64,000 nt of DNA from Salvator merianae (Eukaryota; Chordata; Lepidosauria; Squamata; Teiidae): assembly GCA_003586115.2 (NCBI GenBank), contig QVOM02000116.1, positions 31,163,062 through 31,227,061 of the forward strand, in the 5' to 3' direction. The stretch's first letter is position 1, and each line of letters opens with the position of its first letter. Shown one piece after another: positions 61,521 through 64,000 of the stretch. The position numbers and the translations under genes are program-made. The notes under the pieces were generated by a model. That model did not search any database. It was not told the DNA's origin and worked only from the letters and a program-made list of their open reading frames with translations.

Positions 61521-62776
61521 CAATGCTGTGCCTCTTTCCTTTTAGATTCCTTTCCTCCATTGACATGCATTGGGAACCCTTTTCCATTCAAGACAACACT
61601 ATTTTTTACAGGGCCAATCTACTATAATGTAAGTCAGTGGAGGTTTCTGTCACATCTCTAATAGATCTGTATTCAAGTCCATTGCTTCCACAACATAAAG
61701 TGCCAGTGCAACATAAATTTTGCCAGAACAGAACCCTCGTGTTCCTGGAGGATCTACTGTAGATTATAGCATTTTATCTATCACTATATAGATATAGTAT
61801 TACTTGGATTGAGTTGTACTCTCTTTAACCCCTTCTGGACTGAATGAGAAACTGGATATTCTATGCCTTAATGGTGCTGAGGTCTAAGATACCTTGCAAA
61901 TATCATTTCATTAATTTAATTGTTTTATCATGCCTACCAATGATTAGTACATAACTAGAACTAACAGAGAGGTTGAAAATAATTTTTCTTCATTTCTAAT
62001 AGGCAATTCCCAAACTTTTCTTTGTATCACTACAAATGGTATGAGAAATAAATAACCCCCTGAACATTTTACAAATTCTGAACTTTGTATCAACATATAC
62101 ACACTCAATACTGAGAAATTTCCATTTGAACTGCCAGAATTTCATATTTTTAAACACAAGCTGTATTTGAAGATATAATATTAGTAAGTGAAAGTGATGA
62201 GATATTAATTCAATTGTGTTTGCAAAACTGCATAAGCAAAAGGAAACAAATCCTAGTAAAAATGAAATAGATGAAAATTATAGGCTTTTGTCAGACTAAC
62301 AGAAACTGCATACAGACTAAGGAACACTAGCCTGTCTAAACTGATATATTAATAAGGTTCTGAGAATTCCTGAGCAACCTCTATGCCCTATTTTCATAAC
62401 AGTCATACTAGTCTTAACAGATCTACAATATATATGCACAGATATTATTCTACAATATTCCCTATGCAAGTATGGTTATTGAGCAACTAGTAGGCTAGAG
62501 AAGAGGGTACCCCATATAGCAGTATATATCACCTAAACCTGCAAGAGTTTTGTATTGCAAAAAAGTTTATGTAGGTCCAATGCTGACATGGCATTAGCCA
62601 GGGAGTTGACATGATCAAAACTGACTTTGGTTTGATCCTTGAGAAAAACAGGACCACAATAATGAACAGCAGCATTCTGGGCTTACTAAAGATTTGGCAC
62701 TGATATGTATGTGCCAAAAAAAAAAAAAAAAAAAAGAGGAAGAGGTGATACCATTGTCTAGGAGATGGATTGATCC

Positions 62777-63086
62777 AACAAAATCAAATAAGGAGGCACA
62801 GTGGCGCAGAAGGCTAAGGCATTGATCTTTCAATACGAGGATCAGAGTTCGAGGCCCTTGTCTGCCGTGTAGAGGGGATGAGCGCCCTCTACTGGCCTCT
62901 AGCTCCAGTCAACCTAGCTGTTCGAAAGCAAGTAATTGCAAGTAGATGAATAGGGAGCATCACATTGTGTGACGCGGAAGATAGATAGATGTAAGCTTTC
63001 GGGAGAAAAATAACCTTGTAAGTCACTTTGAGTCAGCTTCGGCCAAGAAAAGCGGGGTCTAAAAAATAAATAAATAACAAATCAAA
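62777..63086 (+). mobile_element. tRNA-derived SINE with target-site duplication
   Basis: The body at 62789-63075 starts with CAGTGGCGCAGAAGGCTAAG (A-box region) and GAGTTCGAGGCCC (B-box), and ends with GTAAGTCACTTTGAGTCAGC and an AAATAAATAAATA tail. It is flanked by AACAAAATCAAA (62777-62788) and AACAAATCAAA (63076-63086). The LINE-like 3' end suggests mobilisation by a CR1/L2-type LINE. It resembles squamate tRNA SINEs. Confidence 0.8.
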
Positions 63087-64000
63087 GCTAAAGACAGTCC
63101 TCTGGTACAATGTACCTAAATATTGGTGTGAATACCTGGCATAGAATGGAATTCATCTACATTTCCAAGAGGTTAGACTGGATTCAGTCAATGATGGTAT
63201 TTGCAATGTGGCTAGCACTACACACCAAAATGCTTACATTATTGAGAGTATAAGTCAAAGCCACCACATCCTAATCAACCTTTGCCTTTGAACTGATCAA
63301 ACTTAAGCCTAAGAAAATGAACATAGTATATCTGGCAGTTTGACAGCCAGCCTCACCACTTCCAGGGGCAAGCAATGAAAGTATAAGAAAATGAAAATGT
63401 AGCAGATATAAATTAAAAGACATGAGAAAAACTGCACCAGTGTTGTACCACCTCTGCTCATACAGCAGACAGCAGGCCCCCAGTCTGAAATATAGTCCCA
63501 AATAAGGCCCAGTGCCCTGACTTCATTTTTGTCTTGTTTGTTAAATTTAACACTTCAATGATGCCACTGGCTCCTTTTCCTTATTTCATACTTTATTTCT
63601 TCTTAGAAAAAAGGTGTACAATAAATAGAGATTTAATTTAAACAATCATTTACAGATAATACCATGCTTAGGTTTTGAACTTCTGTGATTAACCTAGAGG
63701 ATTTTTTAAAATATTTTTATTGATTAAAATCAGAAACAAACATTTTTTCTAGAGTGTTTTCTTAACACCACCAGGTAATGCAGTACATTTTCTAGCCTTA
63801 GAAGGGTGAAAATTCAGAAGCAATACTCTCATATATTGAAATGGCCCTAATGTACTAGAAGGTAAAATAGACCCTAGATCGTGTAGCAGACCAGAAGAGA
63901 AGGGGAGTCAATGAAAGTGTTGGTTTAATTGATCAGTCATTTGGCATTTAAGCCACATCTCCATTTACCAACTGCAGTCCCTTGTATATTGTATTTCAAA

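Noticed and set aside
62789..62862. A true tRNA gene
   Set aside because: A- and B-box-like motifs are present but the arms do not fold as a tRNA and it is joined to a SINE tail with target duplication.

Overview
This is a eukaryotic (vertebrate) window, most likely from a squamate reptile. Its coding content is four intron-rich genes in the order ADAM22 (-), DBF4 (-), SLC25A40 (+), RUNDC3B (-). I recognised them from their peptides, and the order is the mirror image of human chromosome 7q21 (RUNDC3B, SLC25A40, DBF4, ADAM22). The squamate guess rests on the repeats: many CR1/L2-type LINE 3' ends, tRNA-derived SINEs with LINE-like tails, a 5'-truncated L1 and hAT-like foldback elements. The species was not identified.

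Layout. 1-1223 holds the 5' end of ADAM22 on the minus strand (coding exons 1 and 2), under a CpG-rich promoter reaching to about 1.8 kb. 1.8-6.8 kb is intergenic with repeats. 6.8-31.4 kb is DBF4 on the minus strand. All 12 coding exons can be placed and join in frame to 699 codons. 31.1-31.7 kb is a CpG island shared head to head by DBF4 and SLC25A40. 34.6-49.3 kb carries the ten coding exons of SLC25A40, which join to 339 codons. 49.7-53.5 kb is the tail-to-tail intergenic interval. 54.8-57.6 kb holds the last two coding exons of RUNDC3B on the minus strand; the rest of that gene lies beyond the right edge.

The four genes are linked by old synteny, not by one pathway. ADAM22 is a neuronal adhesion protein that binds LGI1. 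DBF4 activates the CDC7 kinase for replication origin firing. SLC25A40 is a mitochondrial inner-membrane carrier linked to glutathione import. RUNDC3B is a RUN-domain protein. DBF4 and SLC25A40 probably share a bidirectional promoter.

I found no new defence or metabolic system. The most unusual structure is a 94-bp, fully identical second copy of the 5' part of an SLC25A40 exon with its splice acceptor. It sits inside an old LINE 1.28 kb upstream of the real exon and is flanked by a 6-bp direct repeat. Others are a GC-AG intron in DBF4, an L1 insertion with target-site duplication ending 11 bp from a DBF4 splice site, a foldback MITE, a TIR element split by a LINE, a degenerate ~60-bp tandem repeat, and a pre-miRNA-like inverted repeat.
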